Below are positions 44,324 to 54,367 of a DNA stretch of 64,000 nt, piece by piece (the first letter of the stretch is position 1; each line of letters begins with the position of its first letter). The position numbers and the translations under genes were made by a program. Source of the DNA: Pollutibacter soli (lineage in GTDB: Bacteria; Bacteroidota; Bacteroidia; Chitinophagales; Chitinophagaceae); contig JARJHS010000007.1 in assembly GCA_029269725.1 (NCBI GenBank), positions 248,001-312,000 of the forward strand, given 5' to 3'. The notes beneath the pieces are model-generated. The model was not told where the DNA came from, did no database searches, and saw only the letters and a list, made by a program, of their open reading frames with translations.

Positions 44324-45400
44324 TCAACTCCTCACATCCAGTGCATCACGCAAGCCGTTGCCAAGAATATTCAGTGCAAGTACAAGTATCATTATTGCAA
44401 TTCCGGGAATGATTGCCAGGAAAGGATTGTGTGTAATAATGAAATTGTAGTTTTCTCGAATCATCAATCCCCAGCTAGGCTGTGGCGATTGTACTCCAAC
44501 GCCGAGAAAACTAAGGCCAGCTTCAATCACGATGGCACTGGCAAAATTTGCAGCCGCAACTACCATAATCGGACCGAGGACATTCGGAAGTATGTGTCTT
44601 CCTATAATTCTAAAGCCGGAGAAGCCAAGGGCACGCGCTGCGTCAATATACTCGAGCTCCCGGATTGATTTTACCTGCCCACGGATCACCCGAGCCACAT
44701 TCACCCATAAAGTTAACCCAACGGCAATGAACACCTGCCAGAAACCCCTTCCCAATGCCATCGTTATGGCAAATACCAGTAATAATGTAGGCATACTCCA
44801 CACCACGTTAATGAGCCACATAATCGCTTCATCAACCTTGCTCCCATAATAACCAGCTACAGCACCGAGAGTAACTCCTATAATTAGGGAAATTAATACA
44901 GCGATTAACCCCACACTCAGACTTACTCTTGTACCAATAATCAGCCTGCTCAGTATATCTCTTCCGAACTTGTCCGTACCAAGAAGAAAATGTTTTGTCT
45001 CAAATCGAAAATCACCGGATTTTAAAGTAAATTTTTCCTCGGTTGTTACCCCTTCATCAAGAAAACGCTGAACTATTACTGTGTCTCCTTTTTCGATATG
45101 CATGGTGATAGGGATATACGTCGCCAGTTCTTTCTGGCCGTTAATACTCCTGGAAAAGAAGTGATTTACTTTTACCGGAGTACTATCAATTACAAGAAAC
45201 GATTGCTTAAATCCAGGTTTCCTACCGCCTATTTCAACGATCATTCTGTTCGCATAGGGAGAATGATCCGGAACAATCCAATACGCGGATACAGCCAAAA
45301 TAAATGTAAAGCCAAGGATAAACAAACCTGTCAACGCCAGCTTATTTTTTTTCAGGCGATTCCACCATTGAAATGAGCTTTCGGTTTCTGTCGACTGCAT
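44324..45400 (-). CDS. ABC transporter permease, DppC/OppC type
   Basis: A 358-residue inner-membrane permease with six helices and the conserved coupling loop IDAARALGFSGFRIIGRHILPNVLGP near residue 255. The region after the first helix (about 50-125) is a large periplasmic insert, longer than in classical DppC. No gene for DppB, an ATPase or a binding protein is adjacent; partners must be encoded elsewhere. It follows the glycosyltransferase by 16 bases on the same strand. Confidence 0.88.
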   Translation of the reverse strand: MQSTETESSFQWWNRLKKNKLALTGLFILGFTFILAVSAYWIVPDHSPYANRMIVEIGGRKPGFKQSFLVIDSTPVKVNHFFSRSINGQKELATYIPITMHIEKGDTVIVQRFLDEGVTTEEKFTLKSGDFRFETKHFLLGTDKFGRDILSRLIIGTRVSLSVGLIAVLISLIIGVTLGAVAGYYGSKVDEAIMWLINVVWSMPTLLLVFAITMALGRGFWQVFIAVGLTLWVNVARVIRGQVKSIRELEYIDAARALGFSGFRIIGRHILPNVLGPIMVVAAANFASAIVIEAGLSFLGVGVQSPQPSWGLMIRENYNFIITHNPFLAIIPGIAIMILVLALNILGNGLRDALDVRS

Positions 45401-45416
45401 AGGCTAAAGTAGTGAT

Positions 45417-46532
45417 TCATTTTGTTTTCCTTCCCTTCCATTCGTATTTCGTGACCTGTCCAAAGAATCCTGCAATCACCGTATAAATGATGTGAAATGG
45501 TTGAGCCGGAAGAAAAAACCACAGCAGTTGCAATTGTGCGAAAAAACGGGCAACGGGAATCAGGAAGATCAATTCAACAATGGTTTTCAAAAATATCAAC
45601 AACAAGGTCCACTTCAATATGCTGAGGTTGAAAAAGGAATAAATGATCAACAGACACATCGAAATATTAAAAGCAAAAACCCAATAAAGTACAAGTGAGA
45701 TTTTATTATCCGGATAAAACCTCGCTTTACTTGCCCAACGGATGCGCTGTTGTATAAAACGGTACAGGTCCGGCTCTGTGTTTGTTTCCACAATTACGTC
45801 CTGTGATAAACAATAGTTCGTCTTTTCAGGATGGATTGCAGCTACTTTATGCATCAAAAGAATGTCATCCCCGGATGCTATTTTTTCAATTCCCTCAAAA
45901 CCTCCTGAAGAATGAAATATCTCACGTTCATAGGCAATATTGGCGCCGTTAGATAACATGTGAAAACGGTGATGCACAGCTGAAGCGCCAATTCCCTGGA
46001 GCGATATGAAATCCAGAATTTGAAATATACTTAACACAGTGCCACTATTTTTCATTCTAACCGGAGCTGCAATAAATACTGATTTTTGTGAATGATAAAA
46101 TGCTACTAGTGTTTTGATCCACAGAGGACCAGCTTTGCAATCTGCATCTGTGGTTACAATAAGCTGGTTTGATGATAAATCGATTCCCGTTTTTATAGAA
46201 GCTTTTTTCCCTTGGGATAAATTTTGCGCAATGTGGATAGGAAATGCCGGGTTTTTCATGGACTTCACAATATCCACTGTGCCGTCCTCGGAATGATCAT
46301 CAATAACGAGTATGTTTAATAAATGCGATGGATAATCCTGCTTTAAAACAGCTTCTATGCAGGCAGCAATGTTTGCTGATTCATTTCGCACAGGAATAAT
46401 TACACTGACGGTCGTTTGAGGTTGAAAGTCCCTGGGTAAAGAAAAAACAGGAATGGAGCTCCATAGATACCGGTAATATAATATCAGTAGCGCATAGCCA
46501 ATAAACAATGTACCTGCGACAATCAGGATCAT
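45417..46532 (-). CDS. glycosyltransferase family 2
   Basis: A 371-residue membrane-bound glycosyltransferase: N-terminal helix (1-20), GT-A domain with VSVIIPVRNESANI, VIDDHSEDG, the DxD motif in TTDADC, a catalytic GDD (ASGDDILLMHKV) and QQRIRW, then three to four C-terminal helices. The pattern is that of processive or lipid-acceptor GT2 enzymes. Its start overlaps the end of the alpha/beta hydrolase by four bases, indicating translational coupling. Confidence 0.9.
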   Translation of the reverse strand: MILIVAGTLFIGYALLILYYRYLWSSIPVFSLPRDFQPQTTVSVIIPVRNESANIAACIEAVLKQDYPSHLLNILVIDDHSEDGTVDIVKSMKNPAFPIHIAQNLSQGKKASIKTGIDLSSNQLIVTTDADCKAGPLWIKTLVAFYHSQKSVFIAAPVRMKNSGTVLSIFQILDFISLQGIGASAVHHRFHMLSNGANIAYEREIFHSSGGFEGIEKIASGDDILLMHKVAAIHPEKTNYCLSQDVIVETNTEPDLYRFIQQRIRWASKARFYPDNKISLVLYWVFAFNISMCLLIIYSFFNLSILKWTLLLIFLKTIVELIFLIPVARFFAQLQLLWFFLPAQPFHIIYTVIAGFFGQVTKYEWKGRKTK

Positions 46533-47362
46533 ATTTTCTTTTCGCTGTGGTTAAAATAGTAGGAAAGAATATCCTTCAATGTCTGGGCATGTCCTTCGGT
46601 AAGTAGCTGATGCCCTGATTCAATTTCACTTAATATGGCGTAAGCTTCGATGTTTTTTATGAATGATCTGCCCAATGACGTCCTGATAATTTTGTCATAC
46701 TTCCCAAAGATCAGACAAACAGGAGTCCTGTGATTATTGATCAGCTTTTTAATTTGTGAGATATCAGGTCTGAGATGCCGCATGGTTGTCCAGGTTTCGT
46801 AGATCTGTTTTCTCATCGATGGATTGCCAATCTGTCGCCGCACAAACTTAGAAACGCTGCTGTTTACAAGGCCGAGACGATCGCCGGTGTTCATCAGATG
46901 AAGAAACCATCCCGGATTATGCATCGTCGTTCTGAAAATTCGGTTACCCGGCGCTGTTTGCGTAGCAATTCGGTACCACGGATTGACAGTTAGCCCGTCG
47001 GAGGCAATGAGGATCAATCCGTTTATTTTTTCCGGCCGGTGTTGGTAAAGTGACAATGCAACTCTGCCTCCCATGCTATATCCCATCAAACTAAACTTTC
47101 TTCCAGCTAAACCATCGCAGCTTTTGATTATATTTTCCAGGTCATCGATAGTAAAATTGAGTCCTTCATTCCACTCTGTTTTTCCATGGAATGGCATATC
47201 AAAAGAATATATCGAATAGATGTCACCGCATATTTTTTCCAGGAGCCGGAAGGAAGCTGCTGTTTCGGCGAATCCATGGAAACAGACAAGGGGTTCAGCG
47301 CCCCTTCCTGAACACAGATAATGAATGCGGCTGTTCCTGTAATCCTGGTAAACTGATTCCAT
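46529..47362 (-). CDS. alpha/beta hydrolase
   Basis: A 277-residue alpha/beta-hydrolase with the oxyanion start LVCFHGFAE, nucleophile elbow LMGYSMGGRVAL (Ser about 95), an acid in LIFGKYDKII and the catalytic histidine in IESGHQLLTEG. No signal peptide. It is the first gene of a three-gene minus-strand run with the glycosyltransferase and the ABC permease. Substrate unknown. Confidence 0.9.
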   Translation of the reverse strand: MESVYQDYRNSRIHYLCSGRGAEPLVCFHGFAETAASFRLLEKICGDIYSIYSFDMPFHGKTEWNEGLNFTIDDLENIIKSCDGLAGRKFSLMGYSMGGRVALSLYQHRPEKINGLILIASDGLTVNPWYRIATQTAPGNRIFRTTMHNPGWFLHLMNTGDRLGLVNSSVSKFVRRQIGNPSMRKQIYETWTTMRHLRPDISQIKKLINNHRTPVCLIFGKYDKIIRTSLGRSFIKNIEAYAILSEIESGHQLLTEGHAQTLKDILSYYFNHSEKKI

Positions 47363-47481
47363 TTCCGAAATGCGTGAAATTATAACAGATTGAATTTCCA
47401 GCCCTTGTTTCGTGCCTATTTATTAAATATCACCAACGGAATAATTAACTGAATTTATAAGGAAAAATGAGTATTTTGGGA

Positions 47482-47497
47482 TTAGTTGCATAACTAA
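47482..47497. promoter_or_regulatory. likely MarR operator
   Basis: TTAGTTGCATAACTAA is an inverted repeat (TTAGTT / AACTAA, centre GCAT) ending five bases before the marR start codon. It has the size and AT-rich half-sites of MarR-family operators, so autoregulation is likely. Confidence 0.6.
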
Positions 47498-47501
47498 CAA
47501 T

Positions 47502-47942
47502 ATGCCAAACAACCAATTTAAAAGGGGCGAATTATACAGCTTTATCACCGGTAAGGCATCGACTGCCATTGCCAGGAGACTGCAGAAAAATTTTAAGCAG
47601 CAGGGTGTGGATATTACTATCGAACAGTGGAGTGTTTTATATCATCTCTGGAAGCAGGATGGGTTGAGTCAGCAGGAATTGTGCAACGCGACATTTCGTG
47701 ATAAACCGAGCATTACCAGGCTGGTCGACAATCTCGAAAAGCTGAAACTGGTGAAAAGGGTGTCCAGCAAGGACGACAGGCGAATGAACCTGATCTTTCT
47801 TACGGAAACGGCCAGGCGTCTGCAGGATAATACCATGGAAATTGCCAACCAGACGCTAAACGAAGCCCTGGAAGGTGTTTCGGTGACTGATATCGACTTG
47901 TGTAAGGAAGTTTTGCAACAGGTATACGACAATCTTAAATAA
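47502..47942 (+). CDS. MarR family transcriptional regulator
   Basis: A 146-residue winged-helix regulator: dimerisation helices at both ends, recognition helix region DGLSQQELCNATFRDKPSITRLV and the wing with SSKDDRRMNLIFLT. It starts five bases after a palindromic operator and ends 22 bases before the acyl-CoA dehydrogenase, so it probably controls itself and that gene, perhaps in response to a fatty acid or a phenolic compound. Confidence 0.92.
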   Translation: MPNNQFKRGELYSFITGKASTAIARRLQKNFKQQGVDITIEQWSVLYHLWKQDGLSQQELCNATFRDKPSITRLVDNLEKLKLVKRVSSKDDRRMNLIFLTETARRLQDNTMEIANQTLNEALEGVSVTDIDLCKEVLQQVYDNLK

Positions 47943-47964
47943 TAAATCAATAAAAACTTCAACT

Positions 47965-49758
47965 ATGGCTACCGAAGTAAAAAACACTGCCAGCCTGAAA
48001 GGCGCAGAGTGGCTCATTAGAGAGTCTGAACCGGGAGATACATTCACGCCGGAAGACTTCAACGAGGAGCAGAAAATGGTCATGGAGATGTGCGAAAGTT
48101 TTCTTCAATCTGAGATAATGCCCAATCTTGACCGGATTGATAGTCTGGAAAAAGGACTGATGCCTTCATTATTAGCAAAGGCTGGCGAACAGGGACTGCT
48201 GGGCACTTCCATACCTGAAGACCTTGGCGGACTGGGCAAAGATTTTATCACGGCAACTATTGTCAATGAAGGCTTAGGTGCAGGTCATTCTTTTTCCGTA
48301 GGTATCGCTGCACACACCGGAATCGGCACGCTGCCGATCCTCTATTTTGGCACACCTGAACAGAAACAGAAATACATTCCGAAACTGGCTACCGGTGAAT
48401 GGAAAGGTGCATATGGACTAACTGAACCCAACAGCGGTTCGGACGCGCTCAGCGCGAAAACGACTGCGAAGCTGAGCGCTGATGGGAAATATTATGTTCT
48501 TAACGGCCAGAAATGCTGGATCACCAACGGGGGCTTTGCTGATGTGTACACCGTATTTGCGAAAATTGATGGTACACAATTCACCGCATTTATTATCGAA
48601 CGCGGAATGGAAGGTTTTACACAAGGGCCTGAAGAACATAAAATGGGTATCAAAGGTTCTTCGACTGTACAGCTCTATTTCCAGGATTGTAAAGTACCAG
48701 TAGAAAATGTGTTGGGTGAAATCGGGAAAGGCCATGTGATTGCATTTAACATCCTCAACATCGGGCGGCTAAAACTTTGCGCTGCTGCGCTCGGTGGTGC
48801 AAAAGGTTCGTTGGATATATCGATTCAGTATGCAAACACTAGAGAGCAGTTCAAACAACCTATTTCCAATTTCGGTGCGATTCAGCATAAACTCGCTGAG
48901 ATGGCCATTCGAACATGGGTAGCCGAAAGCGCGTTGTACAGAACATCTTCGTGGATTGAAGAAAAAGAACAGCAACTGCTTTCATCAGGAAAACCTTTTA
49001 ACGAAGCATTACTTGGAGCTGCTGAAGAATATGCTGTGGAGTGTGCAATACTAAAAGTGTTCGGTAGTGAGCTGCTTGATTTTGTTGTTGACGAAGGAGT
49101 ACAGATACATGGAGGAAACGGATACAGCGCAGAGTATAATATTTCCCGAGCTTATCGCGACAGCAGGATTAACCGGATCTATGAAGGGACCAACGAAATC
49201 AACAGGCTATTGACAGTGGATATGATCCTGAAAAGAGCAATGAAAGGAAAACTGGATCTGATGGGACCGGCCATGGCTGTGCAAAAGGAGTTGATGAGTA
49301 TTCCTGATTTTGGGAATGAGGATGAAACGCCATTCGCTTCCGAACGTAAGCTCTTACGTAATATGAAAAAAGCCATCCTGATGGTGGCGGGAGCTGCTGT
49401 TCAGAAATTCATGATGCAGCTTGAACATGAGCAGGAAATCCTGATGAACATTGCCGATATGGCCATCGAAGTTTTCCATGCTGAATCTGCCTTGCTTCGT
49501 TCAATGAAAAAGGCAGGTGTAGTAGGGGAATCGAATGCTGCTACCGAAATAGATATTACCAGGACCTATTTGTATGACGCAGCTGATCGTGTAAATAAAT
49601 CCGGAAGAGATGCGATCAATTCTTTCGCTTCGGGTGACGAACACCGGATGATGTTGCTTGGCCTGAAGAGATTTACAAAAGCAGAACCTTTCAACACGAG
49701 GGATTCACGCAGAAGAATAGCGAAGAAACTGATTTCTGAAGGCAGGTACACTTTATAA
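47965..49758 (+). CDS. acyl-CoA dehydrogenase
   Basis: A 597-residue flavoenzyme catalysing the first dehydrogenation of beta-oxidation. The FAD/substrate motif AYGLTEPNSGSDALS and the C-terminal RDSRINRIYEGTNEINR are typical; the catalytic base would be the glutamate of YEGTNE. The length is well above the 380-residue norm because of a C-terminal extension of about 180 residues, as in the FadE/VLCAD-like branch. Controlled with marR by context, followed by a strong terminator. Confidence 0.93.
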   Translation: MATEVKNTASLKGAEWLIRESEPGDTFTPEDFNEEQKMVMEMCESFLQSEIMPNLDRIDSLEKGLMPSLLAKAGEQGLLGTSIPEDLGGLGKDFITATIVNEGLGAGHSFSVGIAAHTGIGTLPILYFGTPEQKQKYIPKLATGEWKGAYGLTEPNSGSDALSAKTTAKLSADGKYYVLNGQKCWITNGGFADVYTVFAKIDGTQFTAFIIERGMEGFTQGPEEHKMGIKGSSTVQLYFQDCKVPVENVLGEIGKGHVIAFNILNIGRLKLCAAALGGAKGSLDISIQYANTREQFKQPISNFGAIQHKLAEMAIRTWVAESALYRTSSWIEEKEQQLLSSGKPFNEALLGAAEEYAVECAILKVFGSELLDFVVDEGVQIHGGNGYSAEYNISRAYRDSRINRIYEGTNEINRLLTVDMILKRAMKGKLDLMGPAMAVQKELMSIPDFGNEDETPFASERKLLRNMKKAILMVAGAAVQKFMMQLEHEQEILMNIADMAIEVFHAESALLRSMKKAGVVGESNAATEIDITRTYLYDAADRVNKSGRDAINSFASGDEHRMMLLGLKRFTKAEPFNTRDSRRRIAKKLISEGRYTL

Positions 49759-49777
49759 TATTTATTCCAATAAATGC

Positions 49778-49805
49778 AAATCCCGGGCATACCCGGGATT
49801 TTTTT
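49778..49805 (+). terminator. intrinsic terminator after the acyl-CoA dehydrogenase gene
   Basis: Ten-base arms AAATCCCGGG / CCCGGGATTT, loop CATA, then a T-run to 49,805. It separates this gene from the convergent membrane-protein gene at 49,846. Confidence 0.88.
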
Positions 49806-49845
49806 GTCCTGCCTGTTTTATGAAAATATATCCTGTCTTTATTAT

Positions 49846-50577
49846 TTAGGATCGGTGACTCGCGGCGAAACCTTCCCATTCGGGGATCCCGGCAGTTTTC
49901 TTGTCATCAGTTTTTTCTTTCAACCCAGGTTTGTTTTTGTTCAGCAGTATGCCCGCAAAGATGAGCAATGCGAGAATGGCTGTGCTGATTTCATAAAGAA
50001 CAAAAAGATCCTCATGATTATTCGATCTGAAAAAGTATGTCGCTATAAAAATGAATGAATAGCAGAAATAGGAGAATACAATTCCACTTACCATAAAAGC
50101 TTTGCCGGTTTCTGTTTTGGCGGTAACACTTTCTTTGATCTTTTGAATAAAGAAATAAATACTGAAAATGTCTACCAGCAATAATCCCAAACCTATGATC
50201 ACTGGAATCGCTGCATCCTGGATATCCTTTCGTATCAGAATTAAAATTCCGGTAACGAGTAAAATGATAACGGTAAGTCTCAGGCTTTTTCTCATCTGTT
50301 CATTTTCTGAAAAATAAATCAGGAACATCAAAATCAACGGAGGCTGAACAAGTGAATTCAGTATATTGATGATATAGATAATGTCATCTGATGTTTTTAT
50401 TCTTCCCGAAGTAAAAAGACTGGAGAAAATGGTAAGTGTAAGGCAGAAGACAGCAGCTATAAAACTGTAGTGCCACAGTTTTCTTTTATAAACAATCGCT
50501 AACAGCGGCAGGAATAAAATAACTGTTGTTAAGGTACGGAATCCTGGCCCGCCATTCATGAATATAACGTCGTTCAT
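49846..50577 (-). CDS. seven-helix membrane protein of unknown function
   Basis: A 243-residue protein with seven hydrophobic segments (about 13-30, 35-53, 68-90, 97-116, 122-144, 163-184, 193-211) and a charged C-terminal tail. No motif assigns a function. Divergent from the amidase gene, with 163 bases between them. Confidence 0.75.
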   Translation of the reverse strand: MNDVIFMNGGPGFRTLTTVILFLPLLAIVYKRKLWHYSFIAAVFCLTLTIFSSLFTSGRIKTSDDIIYIINILNSLVQPPLILMFLIYFSENEQMRKSLRLTVIILLVTGILILIRKDIQDAAIPVIIGLGLLLVDIFSIYFFIQKIKESVTAKTETGKAFMVSGIVFSYFCYSFIFIATYFFRSNNHEDLFVLYEISTAILALLIFAGILLNKNKPGLKEKTDDKKTAGIPEWEGFAASHRS

Positions 50578-50740
50578 AAGGGTAGGTAAGAATAGTCAAA
50601 AAAAGTTCCAGAACAAAACGAACAATGCGAAATAAAAGTGCTGCCTGTAGTGCATTCCGGTAAAATTTAGCAAAAGTCCTTAATGTGTAATAGTATATCT
50701 ACCAATTCAGGTTTATGGGTATTTGTTTTATCTTGAATGA

Positions 50741-51919
50741 ATGAAATGTTTTCTAACTCTTTGTAGTTTAATTCTCCTGGCTTCCGCATCAGCGCAAAAC
50801 CCCGCGGGATTCAGGATGGGAAAAACAACAGGCAAGCTTCCTTACATGGAGTATGGCCCTGGTGATGACAGGCTTGGCGGCGCCAAAATGACCTATCTGG
50901 ATTCTAATATTCTTGTAACGGTAATCGATAGCCTAAATACAGATTACATAATCAGGCTTTCCCAAAATCACAAGGCTTTTATACCGAAGGAAAATGTGAG
51001 ATTTCGGGATTCTGGAATTATTCATCCCTGGAATCTGAGTGGAAACTGGAAAATATCAGGCGATAACCGTTACGACTACCTGACAATTAATTTACCGGAA
51101 AAATTGCCATACAGAAGCATTATGCATGTTGATCCGGCAAGAATTGTTATTGATCTTTTTGGTATCACATCAAACACAAACTGGATAACTCAGCTAAATA
51201 CTGCAAAGGAAATAAGTCGCGCATGGTATGAACAGACCGAAGATGATGTGATGCGCGTAATTATAGAATTGCGGCATAATCAGCATTGGGGATACCAAAT
51301 CGGATATGATTCCATTTTATCTAAATTGATCGTCAGAGTGAAAAGACAGCCAATAGTTAATGATATCAGGAAGATGAATATTGCCATCGATGCCGGACAT
51401 GGAGGAGATAACGTCGGCGCATTGGGAATTACATCGGGAAAACCGGAAAAGGAAATGACGCTCGTATTTGCAAAAATTCTTGAGACGCAATTGAGAAAAG
51501 CAGGAATAAAAAATGTTTTCATGACCCGCAATACCGATACTTCTTTGTCGATGCCTGACAGGATTCTCGCGTTGAGGGCAGCTGATCCGGATTTCCTAAT
51601 CAGCCTGCACTTAAATTCATCAGGAAGCGATACTGTTAGGGGAACCAGCAGTTATTACCGTTATATAGGTTTCAGGCCGTTGGCATCGGCTATCCATAAC
51701 CGGATGCTCGAACTCAAACTCAATGATTTCGGTTGCACCGGAAGCTTTAATTTCGCTTTGAGCGGACCGACCGAATATCCCAACTGTCTTGTTGAAATCG
51801 CTTTTATCAGTAACCGGGAAGATGAAAAAAAGATCCTGGATACTAAATTTCAGAAAGCAGTTGCGCAGAAGATACAAGCTGGTCTCCGTGACTGGTTAAA
51901 ATCGATGAACAAAAATTAG
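50741..51919 (+). CDS. N-acetylmuramoyl-L-alanine amidase
   Basis: A 392-residue cell-wall hydrolase that cuts between muramic acid and the stem peptide. Signal peptide (1-18), an AMIN-like targeting region (about 100-205) and a C-terminal Amidase_3 domain with zinc ligands in AIDAGHGGDNVG, HLNSSG and LVEIAFISNREDE. It ends two bases before the Dabb protein gene. Confidence 0.92.
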   Translation: MKCFLTLCSLILLASASAQNPAGFRMGKTTGKLPYMEYGPGDDRLGGAKMTYLDSNILVTVIDSLNTDYIIRLSQNHKAFIPKENVRFRDSGIIHPWNLSGNWKISGDNRYDYLTINLPEKLPYRSIMHVDPARIVIDLFGITSNTNWITQLNTAKEISRAWYEQTEDDVMRVIIELRHNQHWGYQIGYDSILSKLIVRVKRQPIVNDIRKMNIAIDAGHGGDNVGALGITSGKPEKEMTLVFAKILETQLRKAGIKNVFMTRNTDTSLSMPDRILALRAADPDFLISLHLNSSGSDTVRGTSSYYRYIGFRPLASAIHNRMLELKLNDFGCTGSFNFALSGPTEYPNCLVEIAFISNREDEKKILDTKFQKAVAQKIQAGLRDWLKSMNKN

Positions 51920-51921
51920 AT

Positions 51922-52344
51922 ATGCAAAACCAAAACAATTCACGCCGACGCTTTATAAAACAGGCAGGATTGGCTACAGTAGCGGCCAATTTAACTATTT
52001 TCGCGGGCACAAAAGCAGAACCCATGAGCGCAGAACAGCCATTTATTCACCACGTATATTTCTGGTTAAAAAATCCGGGCAGCAAAGAAGACTATCAGAA
52101 ATTGCTTGAAGGACTAAAGAAGTTAAGCAAGGTCAAAACCATTCACCAACACTATATCGGCAAGCCCGCTGATACCAGGCGTGAAGTTATCGACAGCTCT
52201 TATTCTGTAAGCTGGTTGCTTTTTTTTAAAAATAAAGCCGACCAGGATTCTTATCAGACGGACCCTGTCCACCTGAAATTTGTCGAAGAATGCAGCAATC
52301 TCTGGTCAAGAGTTGTTGTATATGATACAGTGGAAGCTGTTTAA
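51922..52344 (+). CDS. Dabb (stress-responsive A/B barrel) protein, Tat-exported
   Basis: A 140-residue protein with a twin-arginine signal (SRRRFIKQAGLATVAANL), then a ferredoxin-like alpha/beta barrel domain beginning FIHHVYFWLKNPGS. Dabb domains dimerise; some bind small aromatic compounds, but no substrate is known here. Starts two bases after the amidase. Confidence 0.88.
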   Translation: MQNQNNSRRRFIKQAGLATVAANLTIFAGTKAEPMSAEQPFIHHVYFWLKNPGSKEDYQKLLEGLKKLSKVKTIHQHYIGKPADTRREVIDSSYSVSWLLFFKNKADQDSYQTDPVHLKFVEECSNLWSRVVVYDTVEAV

Positions 52345-52347
52345 TTT

Positions 52348-52740
52348 TCAGGCGTAAACCGCAACACGGGCATCTGGAATATCTTCAGTCTGCAGGAAAA
52401 CAAATTTTCCATATTCCTGGCCCAGGCGGATCATTTGATCTGCTCCATGAGATGGTCCGCCGATCCTGATCACAGCATCGCATTTTTCAAGTAATCGCAC
52501 GGCGACGGGGTGAAAAAGCTGGGTGAAAATATCATCGCCGGTCTGGATAGAGCCTGCTTCTCTGATTAGTGGTAGAGCAAGCCATTCTCCAAGGATAGGG
52601 AGATGTCCTTTTTCATAAATCCGAAGGGCCACTTTTTCCATCGCCAGTACATTTGTGGCGATTTTTTCAGGATCGTCGTTTGTACCTGACCTGTATGGTC
52701 CTGCAATCAGGATCATCAGGGGTTGATAAAGAAATTCCAT
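52348..52740 (-). CDS. DUF4406 family protein (deoxyribosyltransferase-like fold)
   Basis: A 130-residue protein opening MILIAGPYRSGTNDDPEKIATNV and containing KCDAVIRIGGPSHGADQMIRLG, the glycine-rich strand and helix pattern of DUF4406, related to nucleoside 2-deoxyribosyltransferases. It ends three bases from the Dabb stop, convergently. Confidence 0.82.
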   Translation of the reverse strand: MEFLYQPLMILIAGPYRSGTNDDPEKIATNVLAMEKVALRIYEKGHLPILGEWLALPLIREAGSIQTGDDIFTQLFHPVAVRLLEKCDAVIRIGGPSHGADQMIRLGQEYGKFVFLQTEDIPDARVAVYA

Positions 52741-52942
52741 AGGATTATTGGTTTTGATAGGTGTAGATATTGATTAGAACGTGTATAAACATTGTTTTAT
52801 TTAAGTATTTTGACGAATTCCCGAAAATAAAGCTGGATTACCTTGGCTTATTAGCTAAAATTACAGGTCAGCAAAAAGTAATAATCGACTATTGCTCACC
52901 AAAGCCAGTTCATCTCCAAAGCATCGTTTTAATATTTTCCTA

Positions 52943-54184
52943 ATGACGGTTTCTCGAAAGGCAGCACTTGGTTTTATTCTGATCACTGTTTTGATCGATG
53001 TAATCGGCTTCGGTTTAATCATACCTGTAGCACCTGGAATCATTAAAGAGCTGATCCATGGCGATACCAGCACGGCATCCGTATACGGGGGTTGGCTCAC
53101 CCTGGCGTATGCTGCGATGCAATTTGTTTTTGCACCTGTTTTGGGAAATCTGAGCGATAAATACGGAAGAAGGCCGGTTTTGCTATTTTCTCTGTTTGGA
53201 TTCGGGATGGACTATCTATTGTTGTATTTCGCTCCGAATATTGGGTGGTTATTTATAGGAAGGATACTGGCGGGTATCACAGGCGCAAGCTTTTCAACCG
53301 CAAGCGCTTATGTTGCCGATGTCAGTGAACCGGAAAAACGTGCGCAAAATTTTGGATTGATAGGAGCTGCGTTTGGATTAGGTTTTATTATTGGACCAGC
53401 ACTGGGCGGATACCTCGGAAGTTTTGGGCACCGTGTTCCCTTTGCTGCTGCAGCAGTCCTCACCTTATTAAACTGGTTGTACGGATATTTTGTCCTTCCG
53501 GAATCATTGCCACCGGAAAAGCGCAGGCCATTTGAATGGAAGAGAGCAAACCCGGTAGGTTCTTTGGTTCAACTCAGAAAATATCCTGCCGTAGCAGGAT
53601 TGATTATTTCTTTAACGCTGGTGTATATCGCTGTACATGCAGTGCAAAGTAACTGGAGCTTCTATACCATTCAGAAATTCAACTGGAATGAACGGATGAT
53701 CGGTAATTCTCTCGCATTTATAGGCTTGCTAATAGCCCTTGTACAGGGGCTTTTTATCCGGGCGATTATTCCCAAGCTGGGCCAGGCGAGGAGTATGTAT
53801 ACTGGCTTATTGTTGTACAGCGCCGGCATGTTGCTGTTTGCATTTGCATCAGCTACCTGGATGATGTTTGCTTTCTCCGTCGTCTATTGCCTCGGCGGTA
53901 TTGCTGGTCCGGCTATCCAGGGCATCATATCCACTCATGTGCCTGCAAATGAACAGGGGGAATTGCAGGGTGCGTTAACCAGTCTGATGAGTGCCACTTC
54001 AATCATTGGCCCGCCCATTATGACAAGTCTTTTTTATTTCTTTTCGAAACCCGATGCCCCGGTTTATTTTCCAGGTGCTCCGTTTGCCTTAGGTGCGCTT
54101 CTTTTCCTGCTTAGTGCGGTATTCAGTTATTCAAGTCTGCACAAAGAATCAGGCACAGGAGATACAGCAATTAAAGGATCATAA
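52943..54184 (+). CDS. TCR/Tet-type MFS transporter
   Basis: A transporter of about 413 residues with twelve helices. Loop 2-3 [16 protein letters not shown] and the helix 5 region [19 protein letters not shown] are the drug:proton antiporter motifs, and the N-terminal [11 protein letters not shown] matches TetA-like proteins. A resistance role cannot be claimed from sequence alone. ATG 52,943 is preferred; the upstream frame adds 17 residues lacking hydrophobic character. Confidence 0.88.
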   Translation: MTVSRKAALGFILITVLIDVIGFGLIIPVAPGIIKELIHGDTSTASVYGGWLTLAYAAMQFVFAPVLGNLSDKYGRRPVLLFSLFGFGMDYLLLYFAPNIGWLFIGRILAGITGASFSTASAYVADVSEPEKRAQNFGLIGAAFGLGFIIGPALGGYLGSFGHRVPFAAAAVLTLLNWLYGYFVLPESLPPEKRRPFEWKRANPVGSLVQLRKYPAVAGLIISLTLVYIAVHAVQSNWSFYTIQKFNWNERMIGNSLAFIGLLIALVQGLFIRAIIPKLGQARSMYTGLLLYSAGMLLFAFASATWMMFAFSVVYCLGGIAGPAIQGIISTHVPANEQGELQGALTSLMSATSIIGPPIMTSLFYFFSKPDAPVYFPGAPFALGALLFLLSAVFSYSSLHKESGTGDTAIKGS

Positions 54185-54203
54185 CAATAAATTAAATAAT
54201 AAA

Positions 54204-54235
54204 TTGGATGTTATCGACTTAATCGGTTACCTTTG
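54204..54235 (+). promoter_or_regulatory. Bacteroidetes-type promoter of the RRM gene
   Basis: TTG at 54,204-54,206 and TACCTTTG at 54,228-54,235, exact matches with a 21-base spacer. Transcription would start near 54,241, leaving an untranslated leader of about 127 bases. Confidence 0.65.
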
Positions 54236-54367
54236 CTATGTTAATTTGAGTTGAGTACAGTAAACAGTAAGTGAACGATTTATTCTGCTACGCATAGCTG
54301 CTAATAGTTAGTCTTCGTTACGCCTGTGTTTTTCTCAAGGTTTTATTTTTAAATATCAATTTTACAC

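Noticed and set aside
52943-54184. Tetracycline-resistance determinant
   Set aside because: Motifs fit the TCR/Tet branch, but many such transporters in Bacteroidetes have no resistance phenotype and there is no TetR or mobile element next to it.
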